A stretch of DNA of 64,000 nucleotides from Dermatophilus congolensis (GTDB taxonomy: Bacteria; Actinomycetota; Actinomycetes; Actinomycetales; Dermatophilaceae), in contig NZ_LT906453.1 of NCBI RefSeq assembly GCF_900187045.1, positions 1,426,001 through 1,490,000 of the forward strand. Direction: 5' to 3'. A program made the translations under genes and the position numbers. Under the pieces are notes generated by a model. The model made no database searches, had not been told where the DNA came from, and saw only the letters and a list, made by a program, of their open reading frames with translations. Within the stretch, counting starts at the first letter, position 1. Each line of letters opens with the position of its first letter. Below are positions 45,788 to 53,275 of the stretch, one piece after another.

Positions 45788-46249
45788 GTGGATCCGTATG
45801 CGACGTTCCGCCCGGTGCGGGGCAGGTGGGTTCCGGTGGTTGTTTCGGTGATCGTTTTTGCCTCGTTCACGTTCGCAGCGATAACGATTCAAGGTGCGGA
45901 ATGGAAGCTGGTAGATCGCCTGTTTGTGTTCGCGTTGGGGGCGGGGATTGCGTGGTTTTGCTCACGGTTTGTTGGGGTGCGAGCCGTGCCTACGGAACAG
46001 GGGCTCATGGTGCGGAACCTGTTCCGTAAGCGGCGGTTTGAGTGGACGGAGATTCTGCGGGTCCAGTTCGGTGGGGGAGGGCCCTGGGCGTACCTGGATG
46101 TCATGGATGGGGAGGTTTTGGAAACGGTGGCTGTGATGGCGATCCAGAAAGCTGATGGTGCCAAAGCAATCAAAGAAGCCTCTCGCCTGTCTGCCTTGGT
46201 GCAGTTTCACTCCAGTGCTGAACCACACCGGGGCGCCCCAGAGGCGTAA
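45788..46249 (+). CDS. PH-domain membrane protein
   Basis: A 153-residue protein with two transmembrane segments (about 13-32 and 39-60). A small C-terminal region follows, with GVRAVPTEQGLMVRNLFRKRRFEWTEI, the usual start of the bacterial PH domain (bPH2-like). Its function is unknown; such proteins are membrane-associated. The GTG at 45788 follows GGGGGAGG. It is not closely tied to the ABC genes (57-base gap). Confidence 0.7.
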   Translation: MDPYATFRPVRGRWVPVVVSVIVFASFTFAAITIQGAEWKLVDRLFVFALGAGIAWFCSRFVGVRAVPTEQGLMVRNLFRKRRFEWTEILRVQFGGGGPWAYLDVMDGEVLETVAVMAIQKADGAKAIKEASRLSALVQFHSSAEPHRGAPEA

Positions 46250-46275
46250 CGGCTCGCGCGGCCAGCTCCGCTAGG

Positions 46276-46297
46276 TTCAGGCACATGGATGCCTGAA
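46276..46297. other. 8-bp hairpin upstream of the SpoIID-like gene
   Basis: TTCAGGCA (46276-46283) and TGCCTGAA (46290-46297) form a perfect stem with a 6-base loop. It lies 26 bases after the PH-gene stop and could be a terminator or operator. Confidence 0.35.
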
Positions 46298-46314
46298 TAG
46301 TTAAAAGGCTGTGT

Positions 46315-47604
46315 GTGCCAGCCGATGGGTCGATTGTGACTCGTACAAAGCGTATTCCTTCCCGTTCCCACGCCCACACGATCCGACGCCTCGCGGTCTC
46401 AGTCGCTGCGGCAGCTGTGCTGTTGCCGATGTCAGCTCCCGCGCACGCCGCCACCCGAGACACCGTAAGCCGCCCCAGCAGTGGCGGCTTTGTTATTTCT
46501 GGGCAAGGGTTCGGTCACGGCCGCGGAATGAGCCAGTGGGGCGCATACGGCGCAGCAACCGCTGGGCTTAACTGGAGCCGGATCTTGGACTTCTACTACC
46601 CGGGCACCGTGCGCTCCAAGCTGCCTGAAAGCACAATGCGTGTCTGGCTGAGCGCAGATAACGATGGCGACACCCGCATCGCACCGGCACGCGGAATGTC
46701 CCTCACTGTAGGAGCAACCCGCAGAGCACTCCCATCGGGTAACGGATACCGGGCATGGCGCGCAATCCGCTCCGGTAAAACCCTCAACGTCCAGTACCTC
46801 AACAACGCAAACACCTGGCGGCCGTACACCACAACCACGGGGTCAGCTGTCGTCTTTGCCACAAACTCAGGACTCGTGGACGTTCTCCTGCCGGGCGGAA
46901 ACGTCAAACGAGTACGCGGGTCGGTCTCTGCCGTCAGTGACCGCGCCGCCACCTCGGGGATGCGCACCGTCCTGAACTCCAGCATGGAGTCCTACCTGCG
47001 CAGCGTCGTCCCCAACGAAATGCCCGCCTCCTGGCACCCGAATGCTCTGGCTGCGCAAACGGTCGCTGCCCGCACCTACGCGGCCGCATACCGCACTAAC
47101 CAACGAGCCAGGAAAGCTACCTGGGATATCTGCGACACCACCACCTGCCAGGTTTTCAAAGGCGTAGCAAACACCAGCAGGTGGGGAACCCGCACGCCTG
47201 GCGAATACGCCTCCACCGACGCCGCGATCAAAGCCACAACGGGAACGGTGCTACGCACCCGAAATAAAAACTTCGCTTTCACTGAATTCTCTGCCAGCAA
47301 TGGCGGATGGACCGTCGAAGGTGGCCCGTATTACCAGGTAGCAAAAGCAGACCCATACGACGGTCGAATGAAAAACCCGAACTCCAGCTGGTCTGTCACG
47401 ATCTCTCCCGCGAAAATGGACGCAGCATTCGGAGTGGGGACGGTCCGGTCGCTGCGGATCACACAACGCGATGGGCACGGCGCTCGCGGTGGGCGTGTGT
47501 TGAGTGTTCTGGTCTCTGGGTCGCGGGGAACGAAGACTGTTTCTGGGGATTCGTTCCGATGGGCGCTTAGGTTGCGTTCTGATTGGGTGTCGTTCGCTGG
47601 GTGA
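46315..47604 (+). CDS. secreted SpoIID/LytB-domain protein
   Basis: A 429-residue exported protein. Residues 1-45 form a signal peptide with a basic region (RTKRIPSRSHAHTIRR), a hydrophobic core (LAVSVAAAAVLLPM) and an APAHA cleavage site. The mature part has GFVISGQGFGHGRGMSQWGAYGAA, typical of actinobacterial SpoIID-family proteins, and the SpoIID core with NSSMESYLRSVVPNEMPASW (about 222-241) and AQTVAARTYA. SpoIID proteins cleave glycan strands in spore formers; actinobacterial members probably act in the cell wall. The GTG at 46315 follows AAAGG, and a GTG at 46336 is possible. Confidence 0.85.
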   Translation: MPADGSIVTRTKRIPSRSHAHTIRRLAVSVAAAAVLLPMSAPAHAATRDTVSRPSSGGFVISGQGFGHGRGMSQWGAYGAATAGLNWSRILDFYYPGTVRSKLPESTMRVWLSADNDGDTRIAPARGMSLTVGATRRALPSGNGYRAWRAIRSGKTLNVQYLNNANTWRPYTTTTGSAVVFATNSGLVDVLLPGGNVKRVRGSVSAVSDRAATSGMRTVLNSSMESYLRSVVPNEMPASWHPNALAAQTVAARTYAAAYRTNQRARKATWDICDTTTCQVFKGVANTSRWGTRTPGEYASTDAAIKATTGTVLRTRNKNFAFTEFSASNGGWTVEGGPYYQVAKADPYDGRMKNPNSSWSVTISPAKMDAAFGVGTVRSLRITQRDGHGARGGRVLSVLVSGSRGTKTVSGDSFRWALRLRSDWVSFAG

Positions 47605-47628
47605 TATTTCTCAGTGGGTTAGATGTTG

Positions 47629-47664
47629 CTGCCGGGAGTGCGTCATGTGGGGCGCTCCCGGCAG
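47629..47664. terminator. bidirectional hairpin between convergent genes
   Basis: A 13-base-pair stem (47629-47641 with 47652-47664, one G-T pair) lies between the SpoIID-like gene and the convergent TIGR03089 gene. Confidence 0.7.
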
Positions 47665-47669
47665 TGGTG

Positions 47670-48386
47670 TTACAGGTGGTGCAGGTTGGCTCGTTCGATT
47701 GTGGCGAGCCTGTTGAGGTCTTCTGTGGTGTCGCTGGTGACGATGGAGCCCCCTGCCGCTAGGACTGAGGCTATGAGGGTGAGTGCCTGCATCCGGGATG
47801 TGTCTGCTGACAGGGGCAGCAGGAGTCGTTCTGGTGAGTGGGGGCTGATGAGGTCGTTGTAGGTGACTTCGTAGCCGCGGTCGGAGCAGGCGGGGTCGTG
47901 GGGGTCGGCGCTGGTGGCTAGGTCTGCGCTGTCGGGGTAGGAGGAGATTTCTGCGGCTTCGTCGAGTGCGCCGGCGAGGTCGCGCTCGAAGCTGCGCGCT
48001 AGGGGGGCGGTGGAGACGGCGATTGTGTCCAGGGGGAGCTGTGTCCACTTGGTGGGACGGTCAGTGATAGCTAAAAGGGGGGTCCCAGTTGAGGTTGTGG
48101 CGGTGGCTGGGTCGGTTTCGGGGTCGATGATGTGTAGGTGTGCTCCGCATGCCCAGGTTGCCAGGGCCCAGTAGAGGGTGCGCCAATGTCCTGCGGGCAG
48201 GTCGAGTGCGATGACGTCCAGGGGTTGGGGGTCGTATTCGGTGCGAAGTAGGTTTGTGGCTTTTGCTACCCAGTTGCCCAGGACGCGTCCGGACAGTTCG
48301 ATTCGTCCCCAGGAGTCGTAGCGGGTGATACGTGGGGCGGTGGGGTCGGTGGTGAGGGTGTTGAGGAAGCGGTGGGTGTCAAACAC
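47670..48386 (-). CDS. TIGR03089 family protein
   Basis: A 238-residue actinobacterial protein resembling a shortened adenylate-forming (AMP-binding) enzyme. The first part reads PTAPRITRYDSWGRIELSGRVLGNWVAKATNLL, like the N-terminus of acyl-CoA ligases. The middle has LPAGHWRTLYWALATWACGAHL. There is no P-loop TSGTTGxPK and no C-terminal ligase domain, which is normal for TIGR03089. Function unknown. The start is GTG 48386, with a TAGGCT -10 box seven bases upstream and no Shine-Dalgarno. Confidence 0.85.
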   Translation of the reverse strand: MFDTHRFLNTLTTDPTAPRITRYDSWGRIELSGRVLGNWVAKATNLLRTEYDPQPLDVIALDLPAGHWRTLYWALATWACGAHLHIIDPETDPATATTSTGTPLLAITDRPTKWTQLPLDTIAVSTAPLARSFERDLAGALDEAAEISSYPDSADLATSADPHDPACSDRGYEVTYNDLISPHSPERLLLPLSADTSRMQALTLIASVLAAGGSIVTSDTTEDLNRLATIERANLHHL

Positions 48387-48393
48387 GATGGTC

Positions 48394-48399
48394 AGCCTA
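48394..48399 (-). promoter_or_regulatory. -10 box of a probable leaderless TIGR03089 transcript
   Basis: On the minus strand TAGGCT ends seven bases before the GTG at 48386. Confidence 0.45.
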
Positions 48400-48748
48400 G
48401 GTGAGGTTGGGTGTGCTTGGTGTGGATGGGGTCAGGTGCCTGCTGTGTGTGGCAACTGAGTGGGGTGGAGATGGTGGTTGGGATTCGTGAGTCAAGGGAT
48501 CGCAAAATCTCTGTAAGCCGCGCACAAAGTGGGGTCTGTGTGATTGGTGTGCCTGGTGGTGGTTTTGTGGATGGAATGGGGTGTTGTTTTTTGTGGAGTC
48601 GTTGTGAAAGTGGTGATGGAGTTCCTGGTCAAGGGTTCTTTCTAGGAATTGCTAGATACCCGATTCGGTGATTGAAAAACTTTATTTGCACTTATGACCA
48701 AGACGTTTGTTTTGGACGAGTGTGCAGGTCCAATTATCAAATTCGAGC

Positions 48749-48777
48749 TTGACGGCTGCATTCGACACGCGTGTAAT
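48749..48777 (+). promoter_or_regulatory. near-consensus sigma-70 promoter for whiB
   Basis: TTGACG (48749-48754), an exact 17-base spacer, and TGTAAT (48772-48777). The start point would be near 48784, about 166 bases upstream of the whiB ATG. Confidence 0.65.
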
Positions 48778-48949
48778 TTCGTTGTCGTTGCTTCACTGAT
48801 GCATCCGAAGTTTGGGTGCCGGGGAACACGTTCTGGCAGTAGGTATTTCCGAAGTTGATCAGTGGGTTGTGAATGCTTCCGGGAATGCCCGTTTATGTGG
48901 ATATTAAGGCGCGAGCTCGTATAGGACCTCGGGCTAGGAGGCGTTTTAA

Positions 48950-49219
48950 ATGAATGAGCTGCAGCTGGTTGTCGAAGAGCTAATGGTTGAGGAGACTGAG
49001 CTCTCGTGGCAGGACCGCGCATTGTGTGCCCAAACCGATCCTGAGGCATTCTTTCCCGAGAAGGGTGGATCGACACGCGAGGCTAAGCGCGTCTGCACCG
49101 GGTGTGAAGTCCGAGCCGAATGTTTGGAATATGCGCTCGAAAATGATGAGCGTTTTGGAATTTGGGGTGGTTTGTCAGAGCGGGAGCGCAGGAAACTGCG
49201 CAAGCGTGCAGTGGTGTGA
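48950..49219 (+). CDS. whiB2: WhiB-family iron-sulfur transcription factor (WhiB2/WhmD type)
   Basis: An 89-residue regulator that binds a [4Fe-4S] cluster and sigma factor. The four cluster cysteines are Cys26, Cys49, Cys52 and Cys58 (ALCAQTDPEAFFPEKGG, then CTGCEVRAEC). The G[VI]WGG turn is GIWGGLSERER, followed by a basic tail (RRKLRKR). The genomic neighbourhood (zincin-like gene, DUF3499, phosphomannomutase) is that of whiB2/whmD, which controls division and septation in mycobacteria. A GCTAGGAGG site precedes the ATG. Confidence 0.93.
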   Translation: MNELQLVVEELMVEETELSWQDRALCAQTDPEAFFPEKGGSTREAKRVCTGCEVRAECLEYALENDERFGIWGGLSERERRKLRKRAVV

Positions 49220-49250
49220 TGTGTTTTTACTTTCCCCTTGGTGGTGAAAG

Positions 49251-49688
49251 TTAGTCCCAGTCACGGGGACGGTTGGGATCCAAGGTGAGCGGATCCATGC
49301 CGAGTGCGTCGGCGACTTGGTCTACGACGAGATCGAATACCACGTAGCGCAGGTCGTCGGGGGATTCTAGGCCGGTTTCGATGGGGCGGCGGTACAGAAC
49401 GATCTTGCCGGGCAGTGACTGTTCTGGCGGGAATAGTCGAGATAAGGGAACTCGTTGCTCTTCCCATGGGTTAGGGTCGGACGGAGGAACGAGTTCTACT
49501 GCAATCTCGAGGTTTTCGATATGTCCGCCGAGTCGGCGTTCAATGCGTTCGAGAGCGTCGAGGACAGCTTCGTCGAAGCGGTCGGAACGAGATTTCATTG
49601 CTGGCACTGCGGGCCAGGCGAGCGGCCCGCGGATACCGCGTCCGCGGCGGTCGCGACGACGCGGTGTGTGAGGGCCGGTTGCGTTCAT
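49251..49688 (-). CDS. metallopeptidase-family (zincin-like) protein without HExxH
   Basis: A 145-residue protein of the family found next to whiB2 in actinobacteria (mycobacterial Rv3259 is the relative I recognise). RGPLAWPAVPAMKSRSDRFD is the conserved start of the core, then VLYRRPIE and a final helix VVFDLVVDQVADALGMDP. In true members a His-Glu pair stands where this one reads FDLVVDQ, so a zinc-binding HExxH is absent and catalysis is doubtful. The start at 49688 has no Shine-Dalgarno; TATCGT lies eight bases upstream. Confidence 0.75.
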   Translation of the reverse strand: MNATGPHTPRRRDRRGRGIRGPLAWPAVPAMKSRSDRFDEAVLDALERIERRLGGHIENLEIAVELVPPSDPNPWEEQRVPLSRLFPPEQSLPGKIVLYRRPIETGLESPDDLRYVVFDLVVDQVADALGMDPLTLDPNRPRDWD

Positions 49689-49696
49689 AGGACATG

Positions 49697-49702
49697 ACGA
49701 TA
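49697..49702 (-). promoter_or_regulatory. candidate -10 box for the zincin-like gene
   Basis: TATCGT on the minus strand ends eight bases before the ATG at 49688, suggesting a leaderless or nearly leaderless transcript divergent from DUF3499. Confidence 0.3.
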
Positions 49703-49738
49703 CGGCGTGGTGAGCGTGGTCGGTTGTTTGAGGGGGTT

Positions 49739-49744
49739 TAAAGT
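49739..49744 (+). promoter_or_regulatory. -10 box of a probable leaderless DUF3499 transcript
   Basis: TAAAGT ends seven bases before the GTG at 49752; no Shine-Dalgarno is present. Confidence 0.35.
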
Positions 49745-49751
49745 CGAAATC

Positions 49752-50180
49752 GTGCCTTCCATGCGACGTTGTACCCGGACCGCGTGTGGGCGGCGGGCGG
49801 TGGCCACGCTGACCTACAACTACGCCGACTCCACGGCGGTGCTTGGCGCGTTGTCTACCTACGCCGAGCCACACAGTTACGACCTGTGCCCCAAACATGC
49901 TGAGCGGCTGACAGCTCCGCAGGGCTGGGAGGTCGTACGGCTTATCGATGATTTTGAAAGCCTTCCTGACCCAACGGATGACCTGACGGCTGTTGCGGAC
50001 GCTGTTCGGGATGCGGATGTGTGGGAGCAGGCGACGCGACACGCGGCGCAGGAGGAGCGCGCGTTGTCACGCTATGGCCGTTCGCGCCGTGACGTTGCGG
50101 TAGGGGGCGAGCCGTTAACGTCGAGGACTCCTCGTCTTCGTGTGCTTCGAGACAGCGACGTTCCGGACTCCGGCCGTTAG
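49752..50180 (+). CDS. DUF3499 family protein
   Basis: A 142-residue actinobacterial protein of unknown function. Conserved residues include CTRTACGRRAVATLTY, YADSTAVLG, TYAEPHSYDLCPKHAERL and APQGWEVVRL. The Cys-x4-Cys and the later Cys-x2-His could bind zinc. The C-terminal third is charged and low in complexity. The GTG at 49752 places the start four residues before the conserved RRC, as in the family, and fits the leaderless -10 box; an ATG nine bases later is possible. It ends where the manB promoter begins. Confidence 0.85.
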   Translation: MPSMRRCTRTACGRRAVATLTYNYADSTAVLGALSTYAEPHSYDLCPKHAERLTAPQGWEVVRLIDDFESLPDPTDDLTAVADAVRDADVWEQATRHAAQEERALSRYGRSRRDVAVGGEPLTSRTPRLRVLRDSDVPDSGR

Positions 50181-50183
50181 GCT
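50178..50183 (+). promoter_or_regulatory. -10 box of a probable leaderless manB transcript
   Basis: TAGGCT, whose TAG is also the DUF3499 stop codon, ends six bases before the GTG at 50190. No Shine-Dalgarno is present. Confidence 0.45.
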
Positions 50184-50189
50184 GTGACC

Positions 50190-51605
50190 GTGAGCTCCCG
50201 TAATCTTTCCGATTTCATCAAGGCATATGACGTCCGCGGTTTGGTGCCCTCTCAGTTGGATGCCGGGGTTGCGCGGGCAATCGGTTCTGCTTTCGCGCAG
50301 GTGGTGGCGCGTCCGGATGGGGCTTCTTCTGTAGTTGTTGGGCACGATATGCGCCCGTCGTCGCCTGAGTTGAGTCAGGCTTTTGCTGAGGGCGTGGCAG
50401 CTCAGGGCCTGGATGTGGTGATTATTGGCCTGTGCTCTACCGACGGTTTGTATTTTGCGAGCGGGTCGATGGGGTTGCCGGGGGCGATGTTTACAGCTAG
50501 CCATAACCCGGCGGAGTACAACGGGATCAAGTTGTGCCGTTCTGGTGCCCGTCCGGTGGGGCAGGACACGGGGTTGGCGCGGATTACTGAGGTTGCGCAG
50601 CGGATTGTGGATGGGGTGAGCCCGTTGGCTCCGGAGGGGATCGCTCCGGGGGCGATTGGTACACGGGAGACTGTGGAGGACTACGCCCGGTGCGTGCGTG
50701 ATCTTGTTCCTTTGGGTGATATTCGTCATCTGAAGGTGGTGGTGGATGCGGGGAACGGCATGGGGGGGTTCACGGTTCCGGCAGTGCTGGAGGGGCTGCC
50801 TTTGGATGTTGTTCCGTTGTATTTCGAGTTGGATGGGACGTTCCCGAACCATGAGGCTAATCCGCTAGATCCGAAAAACTTGGTGGATCTGCAGAAAGCT
50901 GTCGTGGAGCATCGAGCCGATGTGGGGTTGGCGTTTGATGGGGACGCGGATCGGTGTTTTGTGGTGGATGAGAAGGGCAATCCGGTTTCGGCGTCGGTGA
51001 TCACTGCTTTGGTGGCGGATCGGGAGATTGCTAAAGAGGTCGCGCGGGGTGTTGATCCTTCGGATATCACTGTCGTGTACAACGTGATTTCGTCGCATGT
51101 TGTTCGTGAGGTGGTCAGCGAGGCTGGCGCGAAGGGGTTGCGCACTCGGGTGGGGCATTCGTTTATTAAGGCGCAGATGGCTGAGCATGATGCGGTGTTT
51201 GGGGGGGAGCATTCAGCGCACTATTACTACCGGGATTTCTGGTTCGCGGACACGGGCATGTTGTCGGCGTTGCATGTGTTAGCTGCGTTGGGGTCGCAGA
51301 GTGAGCCGTTGTCGGCGATGGTTGAGCCGTACGTGCGGTATGTGCCTTCTGGGGAGATCAATTCCACGGTGTCTTCGGTTGAGGATGCGGTGCAGCGGGT
51401 GTGCGAGTGGGCGCAGGAGCGTCCGGTAACGGTTGACCGTTTGGATGGCATTACGGTGGAGAGCACGAGCACGGATGCGCCTATGTGGTGGTTTAACCTG
51501 CGCCCGAGCAATACGGAGCCGTTGTTGCGGCTGAATGTTGAAGCTGCGGATGTGGCAACGATGGAGAAAATTCGGGATGAGGTTCTCGGGATCGTGCGTG
51601 CGTGA
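50190..51605 (+). CDS. manB: phosphomannomutase / phosphoglucomutase
   Basis: Interconverts mannose-6-phosphate and mannose-1-phosphate for GDP-mannose and cell-envelope mannosides. The 471-residue alpha-phosphohexomutase has the active-site phosphoserine in FTASHNPAEYNGIK (about 105-118), the metal loop AFDGDADRCF and the sugar-binding GGEHSAHYYYRD, and the C-terminal phosphate loop RPSNTEPLLRLN. GTG 50190 is chosen from the leaderless promoter; a GTG at 50184 is also in frame. The manB-Trm112-SIS order matches other actinobacteria. Confidence 0.93.
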   Translation: MSSRNLSDFIKAYDVRGLVPSQLDAGVARAIGSAFAQVVARPDGASSVVVGHDMRPSSPELSQAFAEGVAAQGLDVVIIGLCSTDGLYFASGSMGLPGAMFTASHNPAEYNGIKLCRSGARPVGQDTGLARITEVAQRIVDGVSPLAPEGIAPGAIGTRETVEDYARCVRDLVPLGDIRHLKVVVDAGNGMGGFTVPAVLEGLPLDVVPLYFELDGTFPNHEANPLDPKNLVDLQKAVVEHRADVGLAFDGDADRCFVVDEKGNPVSASVITALVADREIAKEVARGVDPSDITVVYNVISSHVVREVVSEAGAKGLRTRVGHSFIKAQMAEHDAVFGGEHSAHYYYRDFWFADTGMLSALHVLAALGSQSEPLSAMVEPYVRYVPSGEINSTVSSVEDAVQRVCEWAQERPVTVDRLDGITVESTSTDAPMWWFNLRPSNTEPLLRLNVEAADVATMEKIRDEVLGIVRA

Positions 51606-51730
51606 GGCTGTGCCGTACCGGCAGGCTGCACACAGATCTGGCAGGATCAAGGAACGCGTTGTCCGTGCGCCCAGAGCCCGGGCTACAGCTACCGTTCCTC
51701 GTTGGGGAACGAGATTCAAGGAGATAGAGA

Positions 51731-51934
51731 ATGAGCACCACCGGTATCGAGCCTTGGCTGCGCGAGATTTTGCGTTGCCCTGTGACGCAGAGTGAGTTGG
51801 TTGACGGCACTGGGCCTGATGGGCAGCCTGAGCTGCAGGCGAAGGACGCCGACGCTCAGGGGCGCCGTCGTGCTTACCGTGTTGAGGGTGGCGTTCCTGT
51901 CCTCATTCCGGAAGAGGCTCGTTTCATGGACTGA
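51731..51934 (+). CDS. Trm112-family protein
   Basis: A 67-residue protein of the Trm112/YcaR family with LREILRCPVTQSEL at the start and YRVEGGVPVLIPEEAR at the end. It keeps one of the family's CP..S/C motifs but few cysteines, so it is unlikely to bind zinc. Such proteins activate methyltransferases in other organisms; here it lies between manB and a sugar isomerase-like gene and its partner is unknown. AAGGAG precedes the ATG. A 6-bp CTCGTT/AACGAG hairpin lies just upstream. Confidence 0.85.
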   Translation: MSTTGIEPWLREILRCPVTQSELVDGTGPDGQPELQAKDADAQGRRRAYRVEGGVPVLIPEEARFMD

Positions 51935-51958
51935 CCTCTTTCTGGTTGGTTTTTCGGG

Positions 51959-51991
51959 GCGTCGCGTGTCCGCTGCGGGGATGCGCGACGC
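51959..51991 (+). terminator. hairpin between the Trm112-like and SIS genes
   Basis: GCGTCGCG (51959-51966) and CGCGACGC (51984-51991) form an 8-bp stem with a 17-base loop and no U-run after it. It could be a weak terminator or an attenuator. Confidence 0.4.
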
Positions 51992-52054
51992 TGTCGTGTA
52001 TTCGGCGTTGTGTGAGTGTCGTGGTGTTGGTGCGAACTGAGTTCGGGAGGTGGC

Positions 52055-53233
52055 ATGCCGTATATCGATGAGGGTTGTCTCGATGACGCGGGGTGGCTGG
52101 CGCAGCAGGATCGGGCTGGGACTTTGCGTGCTTTGGCCAGCGCGGGGGCGCAGGTGCGCGAGGCGCGTTTTCTTGCTGATGAGGCGGGTGTGGAGCGGTT
52201 GCGATCGTGGGATCGTCCGCGGTCGGTGTTGGTTGCGTCGGTGGGCGTGTCTGCGGCGGTGGCTGCGGTGTTGGAGATGTTGGCTGAGCCGGCTTCTCCG
52301 GTTCCGGTGACGGCGCGCCGGAATGTGCCGTTGCCGGGGTGGGTTGGGGCCTTGGATTTGGTGGTGGCGGTGTCGTTGTCGGGGCGGTCGCCGGGGGCGT
52401 TGGCGTTGGCTGCGGAGGCTGCGCGTCGGGGTGCGTCGTTGTTGACGGTGGGTGCTGTTGATTCACCGTTGGAGGCAGTGACGAGGCAGGCTCGTGGCGT
52501 GCATGTGGGGGTTGGTCTTGGTCGGGTTTCGTCGCGTACGTCGTTGTGGTCGTTGTTGACTCCTGTGTTGATGGGGGCTCATCGGCTTGGGTTGGTGTCG
52601 GTTCCAGATAGTGATTTGGATGCTGCGATTGCGCGTTTGGATGAGGTGGCTGAGGCTGCTCGTCCGAGTTCGGAGTCGTTTGTTAATCCGGCGAAGTCGT
52701 TGGCGTTGGGGTTGTCCGAGTGTGTGCCAACTGTGTTGGGGGATAGTCCGTTGAATGGGGTTGCTGCGCAGCGAGCAGCGTCAATGTTTTCGCGAACTGC
52801 GCGGATTCCAACCACTTTTGGGGAGATCCCGGATATGGCTTCGCAAGTGGTGGCTACGTTTGATGGGCCTTTCACTGCTGGTGGGGGCCAGGGGGCGGGT
52901 GTGAGTGCGGCGGATGACATTTTTGCTGATCCGTATTTGGACGGCCCGGCCCAGCCGCGGTTGGGGTTGTTGATGTTGCGGGAGCCGAATCAGCCAGCTT
53001 CTACTCCTGATGAGGCGCAACGGTTGGCGTTGGTGGATGGGATTGTGGAGACTGCGCAGCAGGCTGGCGTGTCTGTGCATGAGGTTTTTGCTGAGCCGGG
53101 GCCAGCGGTGGCGCGTCTTGCTGGACAGATGGCGTTGACGGATTTTGCAGCTACGTATCTTGCGTTGGGTATGGGGGCGGATCCGTCGTTGTCGCGTCAT
53201 GTGTCGGTGTTGAGGGATTTCACGGGTCGCTGA
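52055..53233 (+). CDS. SIS-domain protein, phosphoglucose/phosphomannose isomerase-like (TobH-like)
   Basis: A 392-residue protein of the SIS superfamily. Residues 10-150 form the first SIS fold (VSLSGRSPGALALAAEAARRGA is the sugar-phosphate loop) and a second occupies the C-terminal half. The manB-Trm112-SIS-manA order elsewhere in actinobacteria (mycobacterial TobH) suggests a role in mannose-phosphate metabolism, but no activity is proven and manA does not follow here. CGGGAGGTGGC precedes the ATG at 52055. Confidence 0.82.
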   Translation: MPYIDEGCLDDAGWLAQQDRAGTLRALASAGAQVREARFLADEAGVERLRSWDRPRSVLVASVGVSAAVAAVLEMLAEPASPVPVTARRNVPLPGWVGALDLVVAVSLSGRSPGALALAAEAARRGASLLTVGAVDSPLEAVTRQARGVHVGVGLGRVSSRTSLWSLLTPVLMGAHRLGLVSVPDSDLDAAIARLDEVAEAARPSSESFVNPAKSLALGLSECVPTVLGDSPLNGVAAQRAASMFSRTARIPTTFGEIPDMASQVVATFDGPFTAGGGQGAGVSAADDIFADPYLDGPAQPRLGLLMLREPNQPASTPDEAQRLALVDGIVETAQQAGVSVHEVFAEPGPAVARLAGQMALTDFAATYLALGMGADPSLSRHVSVLRDFTGR

Positions 53234-53263
53234 TTGGGTGCTGTTCCGCGGTGTTCTCACGCC

Positions 53264-53269
53264 TAGTCT
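53264..53269 (+). promoter_or_regulatory. -10 box of a probable leaderless mtr transcript
   Basis: TAGTCT ends six bases before the ATG at 53276, and no Shine-Dalgarno lies between them. Confidence 0.45.
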
Positions 53270-53275
53270 GGTGCA

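Larger units (their letters stand above)
48387..48949. other. long intergenic region upstream of whiB
   Basis: These 563 bases hold no convincing gene. A plus-strand open frame at 48411-48671 lacks a family match, a ribosome site and actinobacterial codon bias. The right half (about 48640-48910) is richer in A and T than its surroundings. It contains a near-consensus promoter (48749-48777) that would leave a leader of about 165 bases before whiB. The left end holds the leaderless promoter of the divergent TIGR03089 gene. Confidence 0.7.

Noticed and set aside
48411-48671. 86-codon plus-strand open frame upstream of whiB
   Set aside because: No ribosome site, no homology, Cys/Gly/Val-rich by composition; lies in the regulatory region.
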